Positions 16,121 through 24,886 of a DNA stretch of 64,000 nucleotides are shown in pieces (positions within the stretch are counted from its first letter, which is position 1; each line of letters begins with the position of its first letter). The translations under genes and the position numbers were made by a program. Origin of the DNA: Proelusimicrobium sp045658545 (GTDB lineage: Bacteria; Elusimicrobiota; Elusimicrobia; Elusimicrobiales; Elusimicrobiaceae); NCBI GenBank assembly GCA_045658545.1, contig JAZOVE010000021.1:1-64000 (forward strand), in the 5' to 3' direction. The notes under the pieces are model-generated. The model made no database searches, had not been told where the DNA came from, and saw only the letters and a program-made list of their open reading frames with translations.

Positions 16121-19100
16121 TTAAAGTACAACTTTCAAACTGTTTAAAATTTGTTTGACTTCGGTAAGCTTGTTGTTTTGTGTGCCGAAAATTCTAAAAC
16201 CGTCGCCGTTAGCTGCTTGCAAAAATTCTATTTTACCGGCGAAAATTTGCATTATTTTGGCAAGTGATTCTTGCGGTATCTGTGCATTTCTTGCAAGATA
16301 AAAATCGTAAAACTTTGGGCCGGCTTCTATGGCGCGGATTTTCATTTCCCCGCCGTCGGCGGAAATTTGCATAATTTCAATTAAATTGTTTAATTCTTTT
16401 GGGGTAGGGCCGCATAAATCTTCAATTTTTTGTTTTAGTTTTTGTTTTGTTTCTGCGTCTGATTCCAAAAAATCTTTATAAAATTTCAGGCGTTCTTCAT
16501 CACTTGGCAAATAATCCGGCGCAATAAATGCCGGTACACCCAAATTAACTGTTGCATACATTTTGCGGATAATCGGCTCGCCGCGCAATTTTTTGACTTC
16601 GTTTGCAACTAAATCACAATAAAGTGAAAGCCCGACGGCATTTACATAACCGTGTTGCCTAATACCCAATAAATCACCGCCGCCGCGGATTTCTAAATCG
16701 CGCAAAGCAAGTTTAAAACCGCTGCCAAGTTCGCTAAACTCAAGTAAAGCAGATAAACGTTTCTGCGCCTCGGCATAAGAGGGTTTTTGTTTCTTTTTGG
16801 GGAAATAAAAATCTTCGGGATTAAAATCTTCCTCACGTTTATTTAAAATCCAAGACGGTGCAAGTAAATAACAATATGCTTTTTTGTTTCCGCGCCCGAT
16901 TCTTCCGCGTAATTGATACAGTTGCGCAAGGCCGAAATTTTGCGGGTTTTCAACAATCAAAGTATTTGCATTTGTAACATCAAGCCCGCTTTCCACGATA
17001 GTGGAACAAAGCAGAACATCATATTTTTTATTGTAAAAATCCCATAAAGTTTTTTCAAGTTCCTGTTCAGGCATTTGGCCGTGCGCGCAAATTATTTTTA
17101 TTTCCGGCATAAGTTTTTGCAGATATTCGCGCTTTTCTTCCATCGTGGCAACTGTATTAAAAAGATAAAAAACCTGACCGCCGCGCGCAAGTTCCTGACG
17201 TACGGCATTGGTTACAATACTGTCCTCATAAGCACACAAAAAAGTTTTAATGGGCATACGGCCCTGCGGCGCAGTTTGGATAATTGACATCTGCCTTAAA
17301 GCAGATAAAGATTGATTTAAAGTGCGCGGTATCGGCGTTGCGGAAAGCATTAAAGTATGTACGCCGACGCTTTTTGCTTTAATCTTTTCTTTTTGCTTGA
17401 CGCCGAAGCGGTGTTCTTCATCGACAATGCACAAGCCCAAATTTTTGAACACAACATCTTTTGAAAGCAAACGGTGCGTGCCTACAACGATATCAACCCT
17501 ACCGTTTTTAATATTTTCCACAACTTTTTTTTGTTCGGTTTTTGTTTGGAAGCGGCTTAACATTTCAATATTAATAGGGTATGCCTGCAACCTTTCTTTG
17601 AAAGTTTTGAAATGCTGGCTTGCAAGAACTGTCGTCGGCACCAAAACAAGAACTTGCTTATTGCTTAAAACTGCGCGCAAAGCGGCGCGTATTGCAACCT
17701 CGGTTTTCCCAAAACCGACATCGCCGATAAGCACGCGGTCCATCGGTATTTCTTTATTAAGGTCTTGCATAATTTCATTGATGGCTTGAATTTGATCGTC
17801 GGTTTCCTGATAGGGGAAGGAATCGGCAAATTCCCTTTCCAAATGTTCATTACCGAGCAAAATATCTGCTTTATGCGCACTGCGCAAAGCGGCGGCCTGC
17901 AAAATTTCTTTTGCCGTTTTTTGCGCATCTTCTTTGACGCGTTTTTTAACTTCCTTCCAAGTGGTTGTGTTTAAAGAAGAAATTTTCGGCGCACGCCCTT
18001 TTAAGCCGATATATTTTTGCACTTTCCTAAAATCGTGCAAAGGTACATATAATTTTTGAGACCCTTTAAATTCAATTAGTAAACAATCAAGCGGCAAATC
18101 ATTTTCCTCTAAAGTAATAAGACCGCCGTAACGCCCGATACCATGCTCTTGGTGGACAACATAATCCCCAACCTCAAGCTCTTTAAAGCGCACGTGTTTG
18201 GAAAAAGTTTTATCAAACTTTTCCGCAAAATTTGTTTGTTTGTACGAGTGTTTTAAAAGTTGCGCCGAAGTAAAAAACGCAAAATTTTCTTTAGTACTGT
18301 AAAACCCTTCTTGCAAAGGCGCAACGGAAATACGCAAAGTTTTTAAGCCGTCATAATCTTGGAAAACTTCGGTTAATCTTTCCATTTCCCCTTTATTTAA
18401 ACAGAAGAAAGTGCTTTTGATATTTTTTTTGTTCAGCGCTAAAATTTCCGCATCAAACAAAGCAAAGTTTGCTTTGAAATCAAGCGGCGAACGCAAAAAA
18501 CTGTCAGTGCCGTCTTTAGACGGTAAAGCGGTTAAAACTGTTGCATTGTTTTCTTGTAGAAATTCTTGGGGCGGCTCATAATAAAAATTATTAAAATCTT
18601 GCAACCAACGCGATAAAGTTGAGGGTTTGACATCAAATTCAAAAGGCAAAATTAAAATTTCTTCGGCGGCGGAAACGGTGTTTTGCGTGTCTAAATCAAA
18701 AACGGAAATTTGTTCTACCTTGTTTGCTTTAAAATATAAACGGCAAGGTTTTGCGGAGTTAATCGGGAAAATATCAAGCACACTGCCGCGCACGGCATAA
18801 TCTGCGGGGGTTTCGGCGAAATCCACGCGTTTATAATTTAATTTATTTAAAGTGTTTAAAAGTTCTGTGCGGTTAATTGTTCGCCCTTTTTGTAATTTTA
18901 AAACTTGGGAATTAAAATCTTTTTTACCGGCTACTTCCTGTTTTAAATTTTCATAAGTGGTAGCAATAAATAAAGGTTTATCGTTTTTTGCAACGGCTTC
19001 CAAAGCGGAGTATAAGGAAAATTTGTCCTCGTAAATTGTGATAAATTTATATTCGGTTTTTACGGAAAAAGTTTTATAAGCGGCTTCAAAAATTTCAAGT

Positions 19101-19207
19101 TCTTCTTCGCTGTTACAGGCAAAAAGGGTGTGTGCGCTTTTTTGTTTTAAGGTATTTATTATATAAAAAGCGCTTGCGGAAATATTAGGAATATACACAG
19201 CTGCCAT
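16121..19207 (-). CDS. mfd: Transcription-repair coupling factor Mfd
   Basis: Superfamily-2 translocase that displaces RNA polymerase stalled at lesions and recruits UvrA. The start at 19207-19205 (MAAVYIPN) gives 1028 residues and is preferred because a TGCTATCAT -10 sits 6 bases upstream; an in-frame extension upstream has no family similarity. Domains: degenerate UvrB-like N-terminal module, RNA-polymerase-interacting CarD-like domain (LEVGDYVVHQEHGIGRYGGL), and two RecA-like lobes with Walker A GDVGFGKTE, DEEHRFG and motif III LSATPIPRT. The TRG motif region and a C-terminal D7 domain follow. It is about 120 residues shorter than E. coli Mfd, mainly at the N-terminus. Confidence 0.94.
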   Translation of the reverse strand: MAAVYIPNISASAFYIINTLKQKSAHTLFACNSEEELEIFEAAYKTFSVKTEYKFITIYEDKFSLYSALEAVAKNDKPLFIATTYENLKQEVAGKKDFNSQVLKLQKGRTINRTELLNTLNKLNYKRVDFAETPADYAVRGSVLDIFPINSAKPCRLYFKANKVEQISVFDLDTQNTVSAAEEILILPFEFDVKPSTLSRWLQDFNNFYYEPPQEFLQENNATVLTALPSKDGTDSFLRSPLDFKANFALFDAEILALNKKNIKSTFFCLNKGEMERLTEVFQDYDGLKTLRISVAPLQEGFYSTKENFAFFTSAQLLKHSYKQTNFAEKFDKTFSKHVRFKELEVGDYVVHQEHGIGRYGGLITLEENDLPLDCLLIEFKGSQKLYVPLHDFRKVQKYIGLKGRAPKISSLNTTTWKEVKKRVKEDAQKTAKEILQAAALRSAHKADILLGNEHLEREFADSFPYQETDDQIQAINEIMQDLNKEIPMDRVLIGDVGFGKTEVAIRAALRAVLSNKQVLVLVPTTVLASQHFKTFKERLQAYPINIEMLSRFQTKTEQKKVVENIKNGRVDIVVGTHRLLSKDVVFKNLGLCIVDEEHRFGVKQKEKIKAKSVGVHTLMLSATPIPRTLNQSLSALRQMSIIQTAPQGRMPIKTFLCAYEDSIVTNAVRQELARGGQVFYLFNTVATMEEKREYLQKLMPEIKIICAHGQMPEQELEKTLWDFYNKKYDVLLCSTIVESGLDVTNANTLIVENPQNFGLAQLYQLRGRIGRGNKKAYCYLLAPSWILNKREEDFNPEDFYFPKKKQKPSYAEAQKRLSALLEFSELGSGFKLALRDLEIRGGGDLLGIRQHGYVNAVGLSLYCDLVANEVKKLRGEPIIRKMYATVNLGVPAFIAPDYLPSDEERLKFYKDFLESDAETKQKLKQKIEDLCGPTPKELNNLIEIMQISADGGEMKIRAIEAGPKFYDFYLARNAQIPQESLAKIMQIFAGKIEFLQAANGDGFRIFGTQNNKLTEVKQILNSLKVVL

Positions 19208-19222
19208 ACATAAATGATAGCA
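19208..19222 (-). promoter_or_regulatory. Extended -10 of mfd, predicting a leaderless mRNA
   Basis: On the minus strand TGCTATCAT is followed by 6 bases (TTATGT) and the ATG, with no Shine-Dalgarno. Confidence 0.55.
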
Positions 19223-19464
19223 TATTGCGGTTTGTTTTATAAGAGGTAGGTTGGTAGTTATTAAGGTAACCTTGCGGGGTAAAAGCATTATCTATATAAT
19301 TTGTTTTTACCAACAGTATCGCAAAGGCGGTTTTCTCTTTTGTTATTTAGTAAAGCATAACAATATCTTTGATTTACATCTACATAATTACAATAAAAAC
19401 TCTTTTGTTAACAATAAAAATTAAATATTTTTTGTCGCAAAAATCTGCTTTAACCACTACCAAC

Positions 19465-19589
19465 TGATATTGCGAAATTGCCACCGCCGCAAATTTTCAA
19501 AAGTTTTATTACTTCTAAATACACCGAAAAACACTTTGGTAAAGATAAAAATTATCCGCGCACAACATGGTGTTTGTTTCACAGAATAA
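19465..19589 (+). pseudogene. Decayed 3' fragment of mtaB
   Basis: The bases encode IATAANFQK, then after a one-base frame change LNTPKNTLVKIKI and GVCFTE followed by a stop. The intact mtaB at 9.5-10.7 kb ends with IATAANFQK, LNTPKNTLVKVKI and GVCFGE. The match covers only about the last 35 codons (TRAM end); no radical-SAM part is present. It is therefore a truncated, frameshifted duplicate, left at the edge of the licD patch. The 190 bases to its left (19290-19465) hold nothing I recognise. Confidence 0.8.
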
Positions 19590-19593
19590 AATG

Positions 19594-20022
19594 TTATTTT
19601 AAGTTCCCTATAATATTTTTTATATAAGAAGAAGAAATACCGTCTGTTCTTTTCATAATAAAAATTTCCTTATTATTCTTTTTACAATAGTTAATCGCTT
19701 TTTGAAAACCACTATGTGTTTGGTCCGGACCTTTTACCCATACATCAAAATCAATTTGTTCAATATCTATGTTTATCTCATTATAGATTTTTACATCATC
19801 AACCAGTTTTATATTTTTGACCATATCAATCCTTTCTTGTGTAGAATATAAAATATTAGTATTAGGTTTATATTTTTTAATATATTCAGAACTCTGCACA
19901 CATACTATTAAAAAAGTATCTTTTCCGAAATGTTCTTTGATATTTTTAAATAAATTAAGATGCCCGAAATGAAATATATCAAAAACACCAAATGTAATTA
20001 TTCTTTTATTTGTATTTTGCAT
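19594..20022 (-). CDS. Cytidylyltransferase-like nucleotidyltransferase (TagD/GCT type)
   Basis: A 142-residue single-domain nucleotidyltransferase. It has the HxGH motif in GVFDIFHFGHLNLFKNI (residues about 12-28), the RxxxxxxIK region (RIDMVKNIKLVDDV) and the C-terminal ISSSYIKNI, corresponding to the ISTT signature. It most resembles glycerol-3-phosphate cytidylyltransferase, making CDP-glycerol or a CDP-choline/ethanolamine-type donor. It lies 9 bases downstream of licD in the same direction, so the pair probably makes and transfers a CDP-activated phospho-substituent onto a surface glycan. Substrate is inferred only. The two genes look like an accessory insertion between mfd and tdk. Confidence 0.8.
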   Translation of the reverse strand: MQNTNKRIITFGVFDIFHFGHLNLFKNIKEHFGKDTFLIVCVQSSEYIKKYKPNTNILYSTQERIDMVKNIKLVDDVKIYNEINIDIEQIDFDVWVKGPDQTHSGFQKAINYCKKNNKEIFIMKRTDGISSSYIKNIIGNLK

Positions 20023-20031
20023 TTTAACACC

Positions 20032-20862
20032 TCAAAATTTAACATCTATAATTCTATGTCTATTTTCTCGTTCATTTTCTGGCGGGAGTTTCATATAATC
20101 TCCATATGCTGAACGAAGAAACAGATCATAATCTATCGGGCAATAAAACATTTCATCTTCAAAAAGAAGTTGCTTATACTTTCTAAAGCAACTCAAAGGA
20201 ATTACCCATTTCCCATAGCGAGCAGCCCCTGTCTGTTCATATAAAAAATCAGAAGATAAATGATTGTAACGAATCATGTTTTTTTTATATAATGATTTAA
20301 TAAAATTTAAAGGAAAAAAATATATAAAAATTTTCAACAATAAATATATTAAATGAACAAAGTGACGTTTTAATTTATTATTATGTATCACCCAAGGCTT
20401 TGTTTGTGCTTTCAAAAGCATACAGCGTTTATAAAATTCTATCTGTACTCCCTGAAAGATCTGTTGCAATATGTTAGAAGGAAAAACATCATACGGAAAA
20501 ATATCAATATATATTTCTGTATGTACTTGTTCATTAGCGGCACCCTCTTCCAAAAAAATTGTGCCTTTTTTACGCAATTTAGTGAAAGATAATGGGAAAC
20601 TCTTATCACTATCCCATGTTTGCAAAAAATATTTAGATGAAATTTCCATAGGAGCAATCTGTAAAAATCTTTCATATTCTGCCCTTATCATACCTATATC
20701 TAAATCATCATCCCACGGAATAAAACCTTTATGTCTAACCGCACCCAACAATGTTCCAGAATCTAAAAAATATGAAATTCCATATTTTTCACAAATTCTT
20801 TTAACCTCTTTTGCCATTTCTAATTGCATTAATTGTACTTTACGCAGAGTTTCTTTGTCCAT
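20032..20862 (-). CDS. LicD-family phosphotransferase
   Basis: A 276-residue LicD/FKRP-type enzyme of the nucleotidyltransferase-fold family, which transfers phosphocholine or a related phospho-alditol from a CDP donor to LPS or other glycans. The core motif is clear near residues 25-55: YGISYFLDSGTLLGAVRHKG, then PWDDDLDIGM with the metal-binding Asp cluster. The C-terminal part has several aromatic-rich and basic segments. AAGGAG precedes the ATG. Unlike neighbouring genes it has a long (over 200 base) structured leader (RNA copy B), suggesting regulated expression. With the following nucleotidyltransferase it forms a two-gene surface-decoration module. Confidence 0.88.
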   Translation of the reverse strand: MDKETLRKVQLMQLEMAKEVKRICEKYGISYFLDSGTLLGAVRHKGFIPWDDDLDIGMIRAEYERFLQIAPMEISSKYFLQTWDSDKSFPLSFTKLRKKGTIFLEEGAANEQVHTEIYIDIFPYDVFPSNILQQIFQGVQIEFYKRCMLLKAQTKPWVIHNNKLKRHFVHLIYLLLKIFIYFFPLNFIKSLYKKNMIRYNHLSSDFLYEQTGAARYGKWVIPLSCFRKYKQLLFEDEMFYCPIDYDLFLRSAYGDYMKLPPENERENRHRIIDVKF

Positions 20863-20883
20863 AGTTTCTCCTTTTTAATAAAT

Positions 20884-21111
20884 AAAAAATGACTGCTATT
20901 GATCACTCCACGCGAGGGGATAACCAATAGCAGCCGTAGTCTCACAAATTCTTAGAATAGAAAATTTTCTATACAAAAATATATGAACATTAAGTAGAAA
21001 ATGTTAGGATCATGACTTCCTAAAATTTTCTACCATAACGCCCGCTTTTGGACTCGCATAGATGTTGATTTTTCAACAACCATCCTATTCTTTATAGGAT
21101 TCCAAAAACAG
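20884..21111 (-). ncRNA. Kissing-loop leader RNA, copy B (upstream of licD)
   Basis: On the minus strand P1 pairs CTGTTTTTGG (21111-21102) with CCAAAAGCGG through ten pairs including G-U. Inside are the hairpins ATCCTA/TAGGAT and GTTGA-AAAA-TCAAC, then X, CTATGCGAGT (21061-21052). P4 pairs TAGAAAAT-type strands; a second palindromic hairpin ATAGAAAATTTTCTAT follows. P6 pairs GGCTGCTATTG (20935-20925) with CAATAGCAGTC (20901-20891), followed by a T-run. The P6 loop contains CCTCGCGTGG (20917-20908), which pairs with X over nine positions, two or three of them G-U. A small AGGGTTT/AAACCCT-type hairpin lies upstream (21123-21137). Confidence 0.75.
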
Positions 21112-21252
21112 ATAAAATTTTTAGGGTTTTAAACCCTACATTAAAATAAAACTCCTTTTACAAAGTATAACATTTTAAATAAAACAAATCACAAGCGTTT
21201 AAATCCGGAAAAACAAAGAGTTTGTGAACATAATGAGGGAAATTAACACTAA

Positions 21253-21807
21253 TTACACTTCGTGACAGTCGGCGCAGCGGGCCTCATAGTCGTCGGCTCC
21301 GCCCACATAAATACGACTCTTAACCTTTGCCGTCCTCTGTGTTCGTCTTGCCGGTTTACCGCAAACTACGCAACGTGCGGCAAGTTTTAAAACACTATCG
21401 GCAACCGCTAAAAGTTTTGCGGTGCTACCGAAAGGCACACCCTGATAATCCATATCAAGCCCGCAACAAATTACGCGCTTGCCTTGCTTTGCTAAAGTTT
21501 GGGCAACATTGACAATATCTTCTGTAAAAAAATTAACTTCATCAAGGGCGATGACTTCGGTATCCTTTTCAACAAGGTCTAAAATCTCTTCGGCTTTATC
21601 AATGGGGGTTGCATCCATTTTGACTAAATCGTGGGTAGCTATACCTTTGCGGGCATAACGTTTATCTAAAGTGGAATTAAAAACCTGCACTTTTTGGCCG
21701 GCATGGCGGGAGACTTCGATACGTCTAATCAATTCCGTACTTTTACCGGAAAACATACATCCGCAAACAACTTCAATGCGCCCGTAAGGGACTTTTGCTT
21801 TTGTCAT
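21253..21807 (-). CDS. tdk: Thymidine kinase
   Basis: Salvage kinase phosphorylating thymidine or deoxyuridine with ATP. The protein of about 184 residues is a type II (tetrameric) thymidine kinase: P-loop GCMFSGKSTELIRR, DEVNFF Walker-B-like motif, and the lasso region with a structural zinc site (CVVCGKPARRTQR and, near the C-terminus, CADC). Two ATGs are adjacent (21810 and 21807); the second is chosen because GAGGTG lies 7 bases ahead of it. It follows lptD by about 12 bases and ends the long minus-strand run. The stretch from 21112 to 21252 holds the probable RNA copy B promoter. Confidence 0.93.
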   Translation of the reverse strand: MTKAKVPYGRIEVVCGCMFSGKSTELIRRIEVSRHAGQKVQVFNSTLDKRYARKGIATHDLVKMDATPIDKAEEILDLVEKDTEVIALDEVNFFTEDIVNVAQTLAKQGKRVICCGLDMDYQGVPFGSTAKLLAVADSVLKLAARCVVCGKPARRTQRTAKVKSRIYVGGADDYEARCADCHEV

Positions 21808-21819
21808 CATAACACACCT

Positions 21820-23946
21820 CTACATAGTTGGCCCTGCGGCCGTGTAACCTTGTTGCCAAGGATACCAAAATTGGTTTATGCGTTGCTGGGCAGGGGTTTC
21901 TTTCCCCGAAGCACCGCACAGAACATTTATTGCAAAGTGGAAAGATAGATTATGCCGTCTATCCCTAACACCTAACATTAAATTGAAATCGTGAAAATCT
22001 TTGTAAAATAAAATATGTTTTGAATATCCGCGCAGGGAAGAATCTTTAACAGCAAAATCTACCCCCATATCCGCGCGCCAAGTTTTATTTTTAGGAGCTA
22101 TGGCAAATTGCGTGGTAAACAAAAAACTGTTGCGCGAAGTTTTATAATTCGTAACACCTAAAGTAATAAATTTTTGATCAGGGTTACGAGGATCACGGAA
22201 AGTTGTATTTAAAACAAAGGCCTGATTGCCGGCGGCAAAATCATATAAATTTTGCAAATAAAAATTTGTGCCTGTTTTTTGGTCAAAGTAGCCGATTTCG
22301 GCAAGCAAAGGTTCTAATCTGTCATTTAAATCCCAAGATTTTTTATTTTCATTTATGTTTATACCGCTTGCCACTTTAAAATATAAATTGTTCAACGGCA
22401 TATAATAGTTTTGAATATAAAAAGCATTTTGTTCTTCGCGGTTAAAAATATTTTGATATTCGGCAAATTCATCTGTAACCAAAACTTTATCAGTTGTGCG
22501 GTGTTTATAGCGGTAACCGAAATCTAACATACCTGTCGGTAAATCTGTTCTCAAATTAATTTCCGTACCATAACGGCCGACGAAATTATCTTTTTCCTGT
22601 GAAGCAGGGTCTTTAAAACCAATTTCTTGGTCGTAAAAAACACTTGGCGTTAAAGTAAAGGTACGGTTTAAGCGGAAACTTTTTGAACTTTTCCAATTAG
22701 CTTTAAAATATTGTAAATAATCATTATGATCGTCAAGGTTTTCGTTAAATTTCGTGTTGTTAAAATAGAAATTAAGATTGTTTACAACACCGCCGGTTTT
22801 GGGCAAAACAAAGGGGGTAAAAGTCCAGGCAATTTCCGGTAAATCGGTTTCATAATTATGGAAAGTTTTTGTTGATTCATCCAATTTACTGATATCATAA
22901 TAGCTTATGCGGAAATTGCTAACACGGCTTTGGCGTGCTAAAGATGTTTGAACCAATTTATCAGGTGAAACGACATAAGGGTTATTTCTGAAAAAGTCAT
23001 TATTAAAATCAGGGTCCGATACGGTGCGTGTTCTTGTTTGTGCGAAATACATTGCACCATCTTCGTCATTTAAAGAATTTGAATTATCATAAATTTCCCA
23101 CCAAAAACCGCCGTTTACACCCCAACGTTGTGTATCTAAAACCCTATCTTTAATAGTGTATGTTTGAATATTTCCTCTAAATTTATCAGGGTCATCATAT
23201 CCTAAAGTTAAACCGTAACCTATACCTGCTTTTGTATAATAATCAAGATTACCGGTTGCGGCAAAATCCCCTTTAGAATAGACGGTAGATGTCAAAATAC
23301 CAAAGCCTGTATTTCCGCTTTGACCGAAATTTAAATAAGTTGTAAAAAGATGGTCCTTTTTTAAAGAACGATAAAAATAAGGAAAATAAAAAACAGGAAT
23401 TTTGCCGATTCTTGCAACAGCATTATAACCGGAAACTCTTTGTTCCGGAATAAGTTTTGCTTTTGAAAGGGAAATTGTGTAATGTGGGGTTTCCTTATCG
23501 CAACAAGTAACTTTTGTATTTTTTAAAATATATTCATCTTGTTTGCTTGAAAGTTGTTCTGCCGCAATAACACGCAAAGGGCCGTATTGCGCTTGAAAAT
23601 TATCCATTGAAATTTGTTTTTCTTGGCTGTTATAACTAAACTTTTGTAAAGTGAAAGTACCGTCGTTATTTTGAATTGTTACAGGGGAATTTGATTTTAT
23701 ATTTTTTTCTTTTGGGTATACATCAAATTCTTGCCCTAAAATTGCATAGTCTTGCCCTTCCTTTTGTAAATTTATACGCGCATTACCTGTTAATTTAGCT
23801 GTACCGGTAATATTATCATAATTAACTTTATCGGCGGAAAAATAAATGAAATCCTGTTTATCGGGCGCAGGTAAATTTGAACTTTGGCAAAAAGCAAAAG
23901 CACTTAAAAAAAGATAAAAAGATAAAAGTAAAAATTTATTTTTCAT
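21820..23946 (-). CDS. lptD: LPS-assembly protein LptD (OstA)
   Basis: Outer-membrane translocon that inserts LPS into the outer leaflet. The 708-residue protein has a signal peptide (ending FAFCQ), an OstA/LptA-like beta-jellyroll (about residues 35-150, with ADKVNYDNITGTAKLTGNAR) and a large beta-barrel rich in alternating aromatic strands. A CC pair near residue 148 and a single Cys near the C-terminus could form the inter-domain disulfide seen in E. coli LptD, though the pattern differs. The C-terminal strand is followed by a Pro/Gln-rich tail. It overlaps the ROK kinase gene by 11 bases. Together with the lpx genes it shows that LPS is both made and exported. Confidence 0.88.
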   Translation of the reverse strand: MKNKFLLLSFYLFLSAFAFCQSSNLPAPDKQDFIYFSADKVNYDNITGTAKLTGNARINLQKEGQDYAILGQEFDVYPKEKNIKSNSPVTIQNNDGTFTLQKFSYNSQEKQISMDNFQAQYGPLRVIAAEQLSSKQDEYILKNTKVTCCDKETPHYTISLSKAKLIPEQRVSGYNAVARIGKIPVFYFPYFYRSLKKDHLFTTYLNFGQSGNTGFGILTSTVYSKGDFAATGNLDYYTKAGIGYGLTLGYDDPDKFRGNIQTYTIKDRVLDTQRWGVNGGFWWEIYDNSNSLNDEDGAMYFAQTRTRTVSDPDFNNDFFRNNPYVVSPDKLVQTSLARQSRVSNFRISYYDISKLDESTKTFHNYETDLPEIAWTFTPFVLPKTGGVVNNLNFYFNNTKFNENLDDHNDYLQYFKANWKSSKSFRLNRTFTLTPSVFYDQEIGFKDPASQEKDNFVGRYGTEINLRTDLPTGMLDFGYRYKHRTTDKVLVTDEFAEYQNIFNREEQNAFYIQNYYMPLNNLYFKVASGININENKKSWDLNDRLEPLLAEIGYFDQKTGTNFYLQNLYDFAAGNQAFVLNTTFRDPRNPDQKFITLGVTNYKTSRNSFLFTTQFAIAPKNKTWRADMGVDFAVKDSSLRGYSKHILFYKDFHDFNLMLGVRDRRHNLSFHFAINVLCGASGKETPAQQRINQFWYPWQQGYTAAGPTM

Positions 23947-24886
23947 TTCCTAAACTTAAACCATACAAAGCCGCACCCAAAGCACCGACATCTTTTGTTT
24001 TTGAAATTAAAATTTTGATATTTTTAAACGGCTCTTTAATTTTTTGGTCTTTAAAAACTTCTTTTAAAGACGGCATAAAATATTTTGCACCGCCTGAAAC
24101 ACCACCGCTAAAGACAATAACTTCAGGGTTAAAACTTAAAACTAAATTAGCTAAACCAATGCCTAAATATTTACCGAAATATTGCCAAATTGAAAGGGCA
24201 GATTTATCTCTCGCTTCAGCTGCTACCGATAATATTTTAACAGAAAATTGTTCTTTTTTAAGCAATAAGGCTAGTTCGCTTTTTGCTTTCTCTTTAACGG
24301 CTTTTAATGTTAATTTTTTTAAATTATTTGTGCCTATATAACTTTCCAAACAACCATGCGCACCGCAACCGCAAAGATTTCCGCTTTTGGTATCTGCCAC
24401 TTTTATATGGCCAAATTCACCGGCGGTACCTGTCGCACCTTGATATAATTTACCGTCAATAATTATACCGCCGCCAATGCCTGTTCCTAAAGTTAAAACT
24501 AAAACATTTTTGAATTTACTTTTAAGGTCCTTTTTATAAACGCCGAAGGCAGCCATATTTGCATCATTAGAACAAAAGCTTTTGCAACCTGTCAATTTCT
24601 TTAATCCGTCAGCTATTTTTAAATTAGCCCAAGGGATATTCGGCGCAAAACGCAAAATACCTTTTTTATTATCGGTATCACCTGCAATACCGATACCGAT
24701 AACTGCTTTTTTGACTTTCAATTTTTTTTGCCAATCTTTTATAATACCTGCTAAAAAATTTAAAAATTCTTTATGGGATAATTGAATAGGTGTTTTAAAT
24801 TTTTCACTTTTCAAAACTTTGCCTTGTTCGTTTACGGCAATTACTTTTATAAAAGTGCCGCCGATATCAATACCAAAACTTATCAT
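23936..24886 (-). CDS. ROK-family sugar kinase, glucokinase-like
   Basis: Likely ATP-dependent glucokinase or N-acetylhexosamine kinase. The start at 24886-24884 (MISFGIDIGG) follows a strong AGGGGGG site and overlaps the xerC stop as ATGA, giving 316 residues. Features: N-terminal phosphate-1 motif GIDIGGTFIKV, catalytic-Asp region FCSNDANMAAFG, ATP-binding LTLGTGIGGG, and the ROK zinc signature GHIKV followed by CGCGAHGCLE. No HTH domain is present, so it is an enzyme rather than a ROK repressor. The exact sugar is not determinable from sequence. It is translationally coupled to xerC and overlaps lptD. Confidence 0.87.
   Translation of the reverse strand: MISFGIDIGGTFIKVIAVNEQGKVLKSEKFKTPIQLSHKEFLNFLAGIIKDWQKKLKVKKAVIGIGIAGDTDNKKGILRFAPNIPWANLKIADGLKKLTGCKSFCSNDANMAAFGVYKKDLKSKFKNVLVLTLGTGIGGGIIIDGKLYQGATGTAGEFGHIKVADTKSGNLCGCGAHGCLESYIGTNNLKKLTLKAVKEKAKSELALLLKKEQFSVKILSVAAEARDKSALSIWQYFGKYLGIGLANLVLSFNPEVIVFSGGVSGGAKYFMPSLKEVFKDQKIKEPFKNIKILISKTKDVGALGAALYGLSLGNEK

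Noticed and set aside
19208..19288. Upstream in-frame extension of mfd beginning MLLPRK
   Set aside because: The extra 27 residues have no family similarity, and the promoter -10 lies inside them.
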